Shown here: piece by piece, positions 27,815-35,625 of the stretch
How positions within the stretch are numbered: the first letter of the stretch is position 1
Layout: each line of letters begins with the position of its first letter
Source of the DNA: Flavihumibacter cheonanensis
Lineage (GTDB): Bacteria; Bacteroidota; Bacteroidia; Chitinophagales; Chitinophagaceae
Assembly: GCF_022352215.1 (NCBI RefSeq)
Contig: NZ_JAKRWF010000001.1
Coordinates: 186,001 to 250,000 of the forward strand
Direction: 5' to 3'
Length of the DNA: 64,000 nt
Made by a program: the position numbers and the translations under genes
The notes under the pieces: model-generated
What the model was told of the DNA's origin: nothing
The model's database searches: none
The model's input: only the letters and a program-made list of their open reading frames with translations

Positions 27815-27898
27815 AAATTAGTGTCAGATAGGCCACTATTTTATACTTTAAAGGCAGATTTGTTTGATAATTGTCAACCTTTTTTCTTAAAAATTTCG

Positions 27899-27914
27899 TT
27901 TGATATAAATCAAA
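27899..27914. promoter_or_regulatory. Perfect FNR-type box (TTGAT-N4-ATCAA)
   Basis: The bases TTTGATATAAATCAAA contain an exact TTGAT-ATAA-ATCAA dyad, the consensus site of FNR-type regulators, flanked by a further T/A pair. Its centre is 44 bases before the ATG of paralogue B, about where a class II activator site would sit if transcription starts close to the ATG. The site lies between divergent Crp/Fnr paralogues. Confidence 0.65.
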
Positions 27915-27950
27915 GCCCTGAGTAAAGGCCTCATACGATATTTGTAAACC

Positions 27951-28544
27951 ATGGTTATTCAAAGCACTCCGGACAGTTCCCGCTTATTTCAATTGTTGGG
28001 CAGTTTGCATCCGCTTACCCCGGAGATTATTGACTTTCTTACTCAAAAGGCTACAACCAAAACGGTTCGGAAAGGCAAAATGCTCCTGCGGAGTGGTGAA
28101 ATTTGTCACCACCTGTATTTTATCTCCAAAGGAGCAATCAGGGGATTCATAAAAGAGGAAGACAAGGATATTACTACCTGGATCTCGATAGACAATGAAA
28201 TTGTGACCTCCATCTCCGGTTTGAATGACCAGGCACCTTCCAGAGAAAATATCCAGGCAATTGAAAATTCGGAATTGTTGGTGATCAGTCATGCCGACCT
28301 CGAAACCCTGTACCGGAATTACCTTGAGTTCAATATTGTTGGAAGAAAGTTGCTGCAACGCTATTACCAGGATGCGGAAGGCAGGGCTTTTGTTGCACGC
28401 ATCCCGGGTACTGATCATAAATACCAGTATTTTGTAGAGCATTACCCGCACCTGATCAACCGGGTACCCATTAAATACATTGCGTCTTTTCTGGGTGTTA
28501 CCCTGGAAACCCTGAGCCGGGTGAGGAGACGATTATCTGTATAA
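27951..28544 (+). CDS. Crp/Fnr family transcriptional regulator (paralogue B)
   Basis: A 197-residue paralogue of the divergent gene, with the same layout: cNMP-binding-like barrel (RKGKMLLRSGEICHHLYFISKG, NEIVTSISG), a dimer helix, and an HTH whose recognition helix is TLETLSRVRRRL. The ExxSR pattern matches FNR and predicts TTGAT half-sites, one perfect pair of which lies just upstream. No 4Fe-4S cysteine set is visible. The next gene starts 10 bases after its stop, so it may be cotranscribed with the Gfo/Idh oxidoreductase. Confidence 0.85.
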   Translation: MVIQSTPDSSRLFQLLGSLHPLTPEIIDFLTQKATTKTVRKGKMLLRSGEICHHLYFISKGAIRGFIKEEDKDITTWISIDNEIVTSISGLNDQAPSRENIQAIENSELLVISHADLETLYRNYLEFNIVGRKLLQRYYQDAEGRAFVARIPGTDHKYQYFVEHYPHLINRVPIKYIASFLGVTLETLSRVRRRLSV

Positions 28545-28554
28545 ATCAACAAAC

Positions 28555-29961
28555 ATGTCTAACCGAAAAGCAGCCGGTCGCCGTCATTTTATAAAAGGAC
28601 TCGGCTCTGCTGCATTGGCGATAACCCTGCCATCCTTGAGTGAGGCAGCTGGCAGCGAAAAGGAAGTTATACTCACTCCAACGACTAAGCGAATCAATGC
28701 CAATGATCGCATACGGGTTGGCGTTATAGGGATGGGAATTATGGGACACCGCAACCTGAGAACAGCATTAAAAGTGCCGGGTGTTGAACTTGCTGGCGTA
28801 TGCGATCTTTACCAGGGCCGACTAATTCGCGCGAAGGAAATTTATGGTGCTGACCTTTTCACAACGATGGATTATAAGGCGCTTGTTGACAGACCTGATA
28901 TCGATGCGGTTATTGTAGCAACCAGTGATCACTGGCATGCACCTATTGCTACATATGCCCTGCAAAAAAAGAAAGCAGTTTATGGGGAGAAGCCCGTGGT
29001 TCATAAAATTTCGGAAGGACTACCTCTTATTTCAGTACAGCAACAGTCAGGTGCCATCATGCAGGTGGGTAGCCAACGTGTTAGTAGCCTGCACTATGCA
29101 AAGGCAAAGGAATTATATAACGCTGGCGCGATTGGCAAACTGAATCTCGTAGAAGCTACTTATGATCGGCAAAGCGCTATGGGTGCCTGGCAATATACCA
29201 TGCCCCTGGATGCATCTCCGGCAACTGTGGACTGGGATGGATTTATCCGTGCATCGAAAAAACCTCCCTTTGATGCGAAGCAGTTTTTCTGGTGGCGAAA
29301 TTACCGGGCTTTTGGAACAGGAGTAGCAGGTGACCTTTTTGTGCATCTGTTATCAGGGGTGCATTTAATAACAGGTTCTCTTGGTCCCACTAAAATTTAT
29401 GCAACTGGTCAGCTCGCTCATTGGAAGGATGGGCGCGATGTACCGGATATCATGACTGCCATTATGGATTATCCTGCTACTGCCCAGCACCCTGCATTTC
29501 AACTAACGCTAAGGGTCAATTTTATCAGTGGAGGAGGAGATACCAGTTCGATTCGGTTGATAGGGGATGAAGGTGTAATGAAAATTGGTGGCCGCGATCT
29601 GGAACTCACGCACAGCATCATGCCGAAAGCGCCGGGCATTGGTGGCTGGGATGCGTTGGAAACCTATCCTGCAGCCATGCAGGAGGAATTGCGCAAACAG
29701 TACAATAGTCGGTATTCACAGGCTGATCACCAGCGCCCTCAAAAGGAGCCGATCCGATTTGTCAATCCACCCGGGTATGATGAGCACCTTGATCATTTCA
29801 TGAATTTTTTTGAAGCCATGCGTACGGGTAAACCGGTGATTGAGGATATTAGCTTTGGATTCCGTGCAGCTGCTCCCTGTATTGCCTGCAATGACAGTTA
29901 TTTTCAGCAGCGGATCCTGCACTGGGATCCTGTTCAGATGAAACTCATCAACAAGAAATAA
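28555..29961 (+). CDS. Tat-exported Gfo/Idh/MocA family oxidoreductase
   Basis: A 468-residue oxidoreductase with an N-terminal twin-arginine signal (RRHFIKGLGSAAL; residues 9-20), then a Rossmann fold starting RIRVGVIGMGIMGHRNL near residue 51 and the catalytic EKPVVH motif near 146. The C-terminal half matches the large GFO_IDH_MocA_C domain (VDWDGFIRASKKPPFD, FFWWRNYRAFGTGVAGDLFV). Such Bacteroidota enzymes are exported with bound NAD(P) and act on sugars or cyclitols. The aldo-keto reductase starts 6 bases after the stop, suggesting a joint sugar-redox role. Confidence 0.87.
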   Translation: MSNRKAAGRRHFIKGLGSAALAITLPSLSEAAGSEKEVILTPTTKRINANDRIRVGVIGMGIMGHRNLRTALKVPGVELAGVCDLYQGRLIRAKEIYGADLFTTMDYKALVDRPDIDAVIVATSDHWHAPIATYALQKKKAVYGEKPVVHKISEGLPLISVQQQSGAIMQVGSQRVSSLHYAKAKELYNAGAIGKLNLVEATYDRQSAMGAWQYTMPLDASPATVDWDGFIRASKKPPFDAKQFFWWRNYRAFGTGVAGDLFVHLLSGVHLITGSLGPTKIYATGQLAHWKDGRDVPDIMTAIMDYPATAQHPAFQLTLRVNFISGGGDTSSIRLIGDEGVMKIGGRDLELTHSIMPKAPGIGGWDALETYPAAMQEELRKQYNSRYSQADHQRPQKEPIRFVNPPGYDEHLDHFMNFFEAMRTGKPVIEDISFGFRAAAPCIACNDSYFQQRILHWDPVQMKLINKK

Positions 29962-29967
29962 ACAACT

Positions 29968-30963
29968 ATGTATTCGGCTAATCCTGATCGTTATAACGGA
30001 ATGCAGTACCGTCGCGCTGGTAAAAGTGGGTTAAAACTGCCTGCTCTCTCTTTTGGGCTCTGGCATAATTTCGGTGAGTTGGATCCTTATGCCAAATCAA
30101 AATCCATTGTATTCAAGGCATTTGATCTGGGCATAACTCATTTTGATCTGGCGAATAATTATGGTCCGCCTCCTGGAGCTGCTGAAACCAATTTTGGCAA
30201 GATCCTTAAAGAAGAGTTGGGACGCTATCGCGATGAACTGATCATCTCCACCAAAGCAGGCTGGCCCATGTGGCCGGGCCCCTATGGCGATCTGGGATCA
30301 AAAAAATACCTGGTTGCCAGCCTGGATCAGAGTTTGAAACGCATGGGATTAGACTATGTCGATATCTTTTATCATCACCGGCCGGATCCTGATACGCCGA
30401 TGGAAGAAACCATGGCGGCATTGGACCTGCTGGTGCGACAGGGGAAAGCTTTGTATGTAGGGATATCAAGTTACAGTGCGGAAGAAACCCGAAAGGCTGC
30501 AAAGTTGTTGAAGGAGTTGGGAACGCCCTGTCTGATTCATCAGCCCAAATATTCCATGCTGGATCGGTGGGTGGAAAATGGATTACTGGATGCAGTTGAG
30601 TATACAGGTATGGGATGCATTACTTTTTCTTCATTGGCGCAGGGGCTCTTAACCAACAAATACCTGAAAGGCATACCGGAGGGATCAAGGGCTGCCAGAC
30701 CACTGGGCAATGGAGCCATTGAAGCAGAGCAGATCACTCCGGAAAACATTGCGAAAGTGAAACAACTGGATGAACTGGCGAAAGAGCGCGGTCAGAGCCT
30801 GGCCCAGATGGCTTATGCCTGGGTACTCAAGGATCCAAGAATTACTTCTGTGATTGTGGGCGCCAGTCAACCTGAACAGGTGGAAGATGCAGTAGGCTGT
30901 CTGAAACACCTGCAATTTACTGCAGATGAATTGCAACGTATTGAAGACATCCTTGCCAGCTGA
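29968..30963 (+). CDS. Aldo/keto reductase (YghZ/MgrA type, L-glyceraldehyde 3-phosphate reductase-like)
   Basis: A 331-residue NADPH-dependent reductase of the (beta/alpha)8 barrel family. The family tetrad is seen: Asp and Tyr in DLANNYGPP, Lys in ISTKAGWP and His in YHHRPDP. The WPMWPGPYGDLGSKKYL segment is characteristic of the YghZ/MgrA branch, which reduces aldehydes such as L-glyceraldehyde 3-phosphate; true substrate is open. The last 38 bases overlap the start of the glutamyl-tRNA synthetase-like gene. Length is normal for the branch. Confidence 0.88.
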   Translation: MYSANPDRYNGMQYRRAGKSGLKLPALSFGLWHNFGELDPYAKSKSIVFKAFDLGITHFDLANNYGPPPGAAETNFGKILKEELGRYRDELIISTKAGWPMWPGPYGDLGSKKYLVASLDQSLKRMGLDYVDIFYHHRPDPDTPMEETMAALDLLVRQGKALYVGISSYSAEETRKAAKLLKELGTPCLIHQPKYSMLDRWVENGLLDAVEYTGMGCITFSSLAQGLLTNKYLKGIPEGSRAARPLGNGAIEAEQITPENIAKVKQLDELAKERGQSLAQMAYAWVLKDPRITSVIVGASQPEQVEDAVGCLKHLQFTADELQRIEDILAS

Positions 30964-31843
30964 AAAAGTTCATAAAACCCGCTACGCACCAACACCCAGT
31001 GGCTACCTGCACCTGGGCAACCTGTATTCCTTTATACTAACGGCAACTATCGCCCGAAATACCAGCGCTTCGATACTCCTGCGAATAGATGATATGGATC
31101 GGGATCGGTTTCGGCAAGAATACCTTCAAAATATTTTTAAAACATTGCGTTTTTTTGAGTTGCCTTACCAGGAGGGACCAAAAGATGAAGTTGATTTTTT
31201 GAAGTACTGGTCGCAGCAACACCGATTGGATAATTATACAAAAGCATTGGATGAATTGAGGCAAAAGGGATTGTTATACCCCTGTGCCTGTACCCGAACG
31301 GATTTGCAAAAAGCCGGCCTACTTTCAGGCTGTGCCAGAGATTGCAGTACAAAATTACGGCTGGATGATCCGGGATTGAATTGGCGTTATCGAACCCCGG
31401 AGCAGTCGCAATTCCTGCAACTGTTCACCGGAGAAACAATCGCCTATGATTTCCCCGTTTCCATGAAAGATTTTATCGTGCGCAAAAGAGATGGAACACC
31501 TGCCTATCAGTTGTGTTCAGTAGTAGATGATACGCGGTTTGGCGTAAACCTGGTAGTGCGGGGTGTTGATCTGCTGGAAAGCAGTATAGCACAGGTAGCA
31601 TTGAGTCATTCATTGGACAACAACACTTATGCAACTGCTGTTCACTTTCATCATCCCTTGCTTACAGATAAGGCTGGCTATAAACTCTCCAAATCGGAAG
31701 GCGCCGAAAGTTTGCATACACTTATAAAAAGTAGCTCTACTCCGTCCCAAATACTTACCCTGCTTGCACAGCGATGTGGTATAAACCATCTGGTTTCACA
31801 TTGGACGGATTTCACTTACTCTGAACTTACTTCGATTGTATAA
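30926..31843 (+). CDS. Glutamyl-Q tRNA(Asp) synthetase-like protein (class I, GluRS paralogue without anticodon domain)
   Basis: A 305-residue class I synthetase catalytic core. ATP-site motifs: HLGN in RYAPTPSGYLHLGNLYSF (HIGH) and KLSKS near residue 255 (KMSKS). A zinc-site Cys pair and third Cys lie in CACTRTDLQKAGLLSGCARDC near 120. Length and lack of an anticodon-binding domain fit YadB/GluQRS, which glutamylates queuosine-34 of tRNA-Asp; KLSKS being intact fits less well, as many YadB proteins have lost it. It begins inside the aldo-keto reductase end (38-base overlap), and no in-frame ATG is close after 30926. Confidence 0.7.
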   Translation: MNCNVLKTSLPAEKVHKTRYAPTPSGYLHLGNLYSFILTATIARNTSASILLRIDDMDRDRFRQEYLQNIFKTLRFFELPYQEGPKDEVDFLKYWSQQHRLDNYTKALDELRQKGLLYPCACTRTDLQKAGLLSGCARDCSTKLRLDDPGLNWRYRTPEQSQFLQLFTGETIAYDFPVSMKDFIVRKRDGTPAYQLCSVVDDTRFGVNLVVRGVDLLESSIAQVALSHSLDNNTYATAVHFHHPLLTDKAGYKLSKSEGAESLHTLIKSSSTPSQILTLLAQRCGINHLVSHWTDFTYSELTSIV

Positions 31844-31897
31844 GCGGATGACAGCAGATTCCATAGCTTTGCTGCAATTGAGCAATATTTCAACAGC

Positions 31898-32317
31898 GTG
31901 CAACCAATTAAGCTACTCGCCTGCCTGATCTTCGTTTATGCCTTTGGTTTAGGCTTGCTCTCCTGTGTTGATCCTTCTCCGGAACAGGAGCCCGTTAAAA
32001 AAGATTATATCAAAAAGATTGAAGGCGTGGATGAGCCGCTATCCCCCGAAGCAATACAAAAAGGAGAGGTGCTGATTGCTTATTCCGATTGTTACACCTG
32101 TCACCAAAAGGATAAAAGATCCAAAGGCCCTGCTTTCGAGTCTATCGCTGCACGATATCCCGCGAGCAAGGGGTATATCAGCCTCCTGGCCCTGAAAATC
32201 ATCCAGGGTGGTTCAGGTGCCTGGGGCCATCCGGTTATGACACCACATCCGACGCTGACAGAAGATGATGCCAAACTGATGGCTACCTATATTCTTTCTT
32301 TAAAAACAGGGAACTAA
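31898..32317 (+). CDS. Cytochrome c lipoprotein, mono-heme
   Basis: A 139-residue c-type cytochrome with a GTG start and lipobox LLSC near residue 23, tethered outside the cytoplasmic membrane. Heme attaches at CYTCH (residue about 66); the axial Met is in GHPVMTPHP near residue 112, within the right spacing for class I. The DAKLMATYILSLK helix closes the fold. It lies 54 bases after the synthetase-like gene. Its electron partners are not in the window, unless the c-heme FG-GAP lipoprotein is one. Confidence 0.85.
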   Translation: MQPIKLLACLIFVYAFGLGLLSCVDPSPEQEPVKKDYIKKIEGVDEPLSPEAIQKGEVLIAYSDCYTCHQKDKRSKGPAFESIAARYPASKGYISLLALKIIQGGSGAWGHPVMTPHPTLTEDDAKLMATYILSLKTGN

Positions 32318-32445
32318 TGGGATAGGTCGGTATGATTTGGGGTATTGTTTCTACACCCCACCGCATATTCAGGCCGGCATGGTTCTTTTACGATGTAATA
32401 CAAATGCTTGAAAAAGCGATTTGTTAACAATTAAACTTCATCATT

Positions 32446-32637
32446 ATGGAAGCGTGGAAAGAAAAAATAGCAGGCAACTGGAATATTATTAAAGGTAAGA
32501 TCAAACAGCAGTATGGAGACATGACTGACAACGACCTCACCTACGTAGAAGGTAAAGAAGATGAGTTGCTCGGTCGCATTCAAAAAGCCTCTGGTAAAAC
32601 CAAAGAAGAGGTAAAGGAATGGATTGATAAATTATAA
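32446..32637 (+). CDS. CsbD family stress-response protein
   Basis: A 63-residue small acidic/basic helical protein with the CsbD pattern: GNWNIIKGKIKQQYGDMTDN at the start and LLGRIQKASGKTKEEVKEW at the end. Homologues in Bacillus are sigmaB-controlled general-stress proteins; function is unknown. It is monocistronic: a clear terminator follows and a 10-base palindrome TTGTTAACAA lies 16 bases before the start. Confidence 0.88.
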   Translation: MEAWKEKIAGNWNIIKGKIKQQYGDMTDNDLTYVEGKEDELLGRIQKASGKTKEEVKEWIDKL

Positions 32638-32656
32638 TCAAACCGGTTACCCGTTT

Positions 32657-32686
32657 AAAATGGCCATCCCTGTGATGGCCATTTTT
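32657..32686 (+). terminator. Terminator after csbD-like gene
   Basis: A 12-bp stem (AAAATGGCCATC, 32657-32668, with its complement at 32674-32685) has a 5-base loop and a short T-run. It lies 20 bases past the stop. Confidence 0.88.
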
Positions 32687-32728
32687 AATTATATTCAGGT
32701 TTGTTTTAATGTTATCAACCTGAATGCT

Positions 32729-33307
32729 ATGATTCAAAAACTACTGTTAATCTGCTTTTGCGTAATACTTATCGCTTGTTCAAGTAATGCTCCTGTTGAG
32801 CAGGTAACTCCGGCAGCTGATTCTGCTGAGCTGGTTATAATGTCTGAATTACCCGCCACAGTAGTGCTCAAAAACTGGGAGGCCGGTGATCCTCAGCTGG
32901 CTGGTACCATTGCCAATTTGTACCAGGCCTGGGATTCCGATATCCCTACTGACATGGCCTCCTACCTGGCTGACAGTACTGTTTTTGATTGGCCCAATGG
33001 CGTACGGGTGAGCACCAATAAGGAAACAGTAGAAGCAGAATTGCACAAATGGCGCAACACGTATTCATCTACCACCAATACTCCTTTTTCTTTGATTTCA
33101 CTGCACAATAAAGACCGCAACCAGGACTGGGTGATTGCCTGGGTTTGGAATAAATGGCAAACCAAAGACGGTAAAAAAGATTCCATGCTTGTCTGCGATA
33201 ACTGGTTGTTGAAAAATGGCAAAGTTGTTTACCTGAACAGCTCCGAAAATCGCACTTCCAAATCCCTGTCAGGATTATTGAATACAGCTATTCCGGTTGA
33301 GGAGTAA
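32729..33307 (+). CDS. Lipoprotein, possibly SnoaL/NTF2-like
   Basis: A 192-residue lipoprotein with lipobox LLIAC? at residues 14-18 (ILIACSSN). The mature part, with a helix-rich start (IANLYQAWDSDIPTDMASYLADSTVFDWPNG split in this region) followed by strand segments (PFSLISLH, WVIAWVWNKWQTK, MLVCDNWLLKNGKVVYL), resembles the cone-shaped SnoaL/NTF2 fold. I recognise no specific family. ATG at 32729 is chosen because it opens on the lipoprotein signal; longer frames upstream run through the csbD terminator. Confidence 0.65.
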   Translation: MIQKLLLICFCVILIACSSNAPVEQVTPAADSAELVIMSELPATVVLKNWEAGDPQLAGTIANLYQAWDSDIPTDMASYLADSTVFDWPNGVRVSTNKETVEAELHKWRNTYSSTTNTPFSLISLHNKDRNQDWVIAWVWNKWQTKDGKKDSMLVCDNWLLKNGKVVYLNSSENRTSKSLSGLLNTAIPVEE

Positions 33308-33331
33308 AAATAATCAGTAGGTTTGCTTTCT

Positions 33332-33892
33332 TCAAACTGCATCCAGCATCACTCGCTTCTTATTTTTAAGTTGCTTAAAGTGAGATGGCGTTAATCCTGT
33401 TACCTTTTTGAACTGCGTGGAAAGATGGGCTACACTGCTGTAATGCATCTGATAGGCTATTTCTGTTAAATTAATCTGATCATAAACAAGTAATTCTTTT
33501 ACCCGTTCAATTTTATGCGTGATCAGAAACTGCTCTATAGTTGTACCCTGCACTTCTGAAAATAGATTCGCCAGATAGGTATAATCATGATTTAACTTTT
33601 GATGCAGATATTCAGAAAACTTTATTGCCAAAGGTTCTTCAGAGTTGTGAACCAGATCTATAATAACATTCTTTATCTGCTCAATTAAAACACTTTTGCT
33701 GTCATCCATCAATTCCAGCCCAGCTTTCAATAGTGCTACCCTTAATTGATTTTGCTGTTCACAGGAAATATTTTCAATGATTTCAACCTCGCCTAGTTCC
33801 ACCATACTAAAATGAATACCTAATTTGATTAGCTCCTGTTTTACGACCATTTTACACCTGGTGCAAACCATATTTTTAATATAGAGTTTCAT
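33332..33892 (-). CDS. AraC family regulator with N-terminal HMA-like heavy-metal domain
   Basis: A 186-residue protein. The first 70 residues resemble a heavy-metal-associated domain (YIKNMVCTRCKMVVKQEL, a CxxC pair in the metal-binding loop), and the C-terminal 100 residues are an AraC-type double helix-turn-helix (LANLFSEVQGTTIEQFL; EIAYQMHYSSVAHLSTQFKK; GLTPSHFKQLK). A stand-alone fusion of this type is frequent in Bacteroidota as far as I recall; a metal-responsive role is inferred from the CxxC only. It is divergent from the neighbouring small-secreted gene, with 149 bases between. Confidence 0.85.
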   Translation of the reverse strand: MKLYIKNMVCTRCKMVVKQELIKLGIHFSMVELGEVEIIENISCEQQNQLRVALLKAGLELMDDSKSVLIEQIKNVIIDLVHNSEEPLAIKFSEYLHQKLNHDYTYLANLFSEVQGTTIEQFLITHKIERVKELLVYDQINLTEIAYQMHYSSVAHLSTQFKKVTGLTPSHFKQLKNKKRVMLDAV

Positions 33893-34041
33893 TGGAAGAG
33901 AAGATTAATATAAACATGGTCTATCTAAATATAACCTTTTATACCCAGATTCATTTGACTCCTTCTGTAAAGTGTGAATTATATAACATATTTCTGAAGT
34001 TGTGTAACAGTTTGTCCGTTTATTTGTGTCAGCTTTGTGAA

Positions 34042-34692
34042 ATGAAAAATATAAAACAACTAGTACTTTCCATTCTTGCTCTAACTTCAGCAGCAGTGAT
34101 GAATGGACAAGCCACTGATGCATCTTTCATGATTGATAAGGTGAATCAGCATGCAGTAATGATTACGTTAAACCAGACAGAGGAAATGGCCAGCGATGCC
34201 CTGCAATTGAGACTCGAAAGGTCTGGATTAAAGAAGAAAATGAGAAGGGGAGTAGTTCGGTATAAGGAAGTAGTGCTTTCTGAAATCAGTCCGGAAAAAA
34301 TTGATATCTATACTAAAATTGAAAAGGGGCAAAATAATAGCAGTGTAGTTTATATGGCTGTATCAACAGGGTACAATAATTTTGCTAATAGTACAGATGA
34401 TACTCTGATCAATCAAAATGTCAAAGCGTATCTTGAATCATTGGTTATGTATACCAATTCCTTCTCTGATGATGTTGATATTTCCGCTCAGATCAAAGAT
34501 TTAGGAAAGGAGGAAAAAGAACTTGAGAAATTAATGGAGGAGCAAAAAGACCTTCAAAAACAAAAGTTATCTGTCGAAAACAGACTTAGAGAATTGGATC
34601 AGGAAATCAGATTGAAAGGTGAACTGATCAGTAAAAATAAAGCAGCTCTGGAAGCAGCCAGGGTGAAGCGAAGTGATCCTAAAAATAAATAA
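34042..34692 (+). CDS. Secreted coiled-coil protein of unknown function
   Basis: A 216-residue protein with a clean signal peptide (KQLVLSILALTSAAVMNG). Residues 25-150 are an unknown domain (GVVRYKEVVLSEI; IDIYTKIEKGQNNSSVVYMAVSTG), and residues about 155-205 form a charged coiled coil (LEKLMEEQKDLQKQKLSVEN; LRELDQEIRLKGELISKNKA). Ends KRSDPKNK. I know no family. ATG at 34042 is chosen over upstream codons because of the signal peptide; the next small gene begins one base past its stop, suggesting coupling. Confidence 0.6.
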   Translation: MKNIKQLVLSILALTSAAVMNGQATDASFMIDKVNQHAVMITLNQTEEMASDALQLRLERSGLKKKMRRGVVRYKEVVLSEISPEKIDIYTKIEKGQNNSSVVYMAVSTGYNNFANSTDDTLINQNVKAYLESLVMYTNSFSDDVDISAQIKDLGKEEKELEKLMEEQKDLQKQKLSVENRLRELDQEIRLKGELISKNKAALEAARVKRSDPKNK

Positions 34693-34693
34693 T

Positions 34694-34888
34694 ATGCAAC
34701 CCCCTTTCCTAAGTGCAGGAACAATTGTTTATGAGCACAATATGATAAATGAGCCTTTATTTGATTTATCTTCTGATGAAATCCCTTCACATGGTAAAGA
34801 GGGTAAAAGAAGTTTTGGAATAATTGATCTTTGGATCATGCGAAAGAAAAGACGTTCTTATAGAATGTACCGTAACAATTTTTATTGA
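34694..34888 (+). CDS. Small basic-ended protein, unknown
   Basis: A 64-residue protein starting one base after the stop of the secreted coiled-coil gene. No signal or membrane segment is seen; the C-terminus is strongly basic (MRKKRRSYRMYRNNFY). The N-terminal part is acidic/polar (EPLFDLSSDEIPSHGKEG). The spacing and codon pattern suggest a real coupled gene; no family is recognised, and it could also be a chance frame. Confidence 0.45.
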   Translation: MQPPFLSAGTIVYEHNMINEPLFDLSSDEIPSHGKEGKRSFGIIDLWIMRKKRRSYRMYRNNFY

Positions 34889-34909
34889 GGAGAGTTAATT
34901 CAGTGAATA

Positions 34910-35614
34910 TCAGATATGAAAAGTTTTTTTTAGACTCCTTCCTTTTTTCATTCTGAAATGCACAAAAAATAACACAATAACAACAGGAATCGTACAGGCT
35001 GCTACAAGTAAACTCCAATCAATATGAAAGATTCCTCTCAGGTAATAATATAATATCCCATCAATTAAAATACAAAGAATGGCTGCTCCAAGAAATACAT
35101 ACGCTATCAGATTGATACCTTTATATTTAGAATGGCGGATGATTTTAATTAAAATAGCAGCTAGAAAAGTGGCTGCAAAAATCAGCGGTATTCCAACTTT
35201 AATCGACCAGTTAATACCATCTGTTATTAAATCAAACAGAAAAAGTAAAATGATTGATAGCGTAAGACCACCTGCAAGTTGAAGTGTTGTTCGCTGCTGC
35301 CAGAAGGTAAACATCGAAATGTAAGAAAATACGGTAAGGCAGATTGCTGCCGGATATTCCGACCACGTAATATTGCTATTAAGAATACAATCAATTACAA
35401 TAGCTGCTACAATGGAAGAAAGCAGTATAAGTGAGATGATCTCCCAGGTAAACTTCTTTTCCGGGGGACTCATTTTTTTTCCATAAACAATAAACTGTTT
35501 CCCAACTGTATCTGGAACCGACACAATACCTGAATTATCTACTGCTTGTCTGCATAATGGACAAACAGTCATCGTCTCTTCCAATTCAACCCCGCAGTTA
35601 CGGCAAATGTTCAT
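34910..35614 (-). CDS. DUF6320-like membrane protein with N-terminal zinc ribbon
   Basis: A 234-residue protein. A zinc ribbon opens it (CRNCGVELEE, then CPLC), then a short hydrophilic linker, then about six hydrophobic helices (for example FTWEIISLILLSSIVAAIVI; LAGGLTLSIILLFLFDL; LIAYVFLGAAILCILIDGIL) and a basic tail. The family (DUF6320) has no known function. It is 12 bases downstream of the acyltransferase-like gene, and the esterase gene is divergent from that one, so the three form a compact unit. Confidence 0.72.
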   Translation of the reverse strand: MNICRNCGVELEETMTVCPLCRQAVDNSGIVSVPDTVGKQFIVYGKKMSPPEKKFTWEIISLILLSSIVAAIVIDCILNSNITWSEYPAAICLTVFSYISMFTFWQQRTTLQLAGGLTLSIILLFLFDLITDGINWSIKVGIPLIFAATFLAAILIKIIRHSKYKGINLIAYVFLGAAILCILIDGILYYYLRGIFHIDWSLLVAACTIPVVIVLFFVHFRMKKGRSLKKTFHI

Positions 35615-35625
35615 GTCATTTTAGT

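Noticed and set aside
27696-27962. 88-codon minus frame over the Crp/Fnr gap
   Set aside because: It would cover the FNR box and the start of paralogue B; no family features.
31864-31871. TAGCTTTG element before the cytochrome c gene
   Set aside because: Matches TAnnTTTG but the nearest TTG is 25 bases away, too far for the -33 box; kept out of the feature list.
32421-32430. TTGTTAACAA palindrome upstream of the CsbD gene
   Set aside because: Ten-base A/T-rich palindrome, expected by chance in such DNA.
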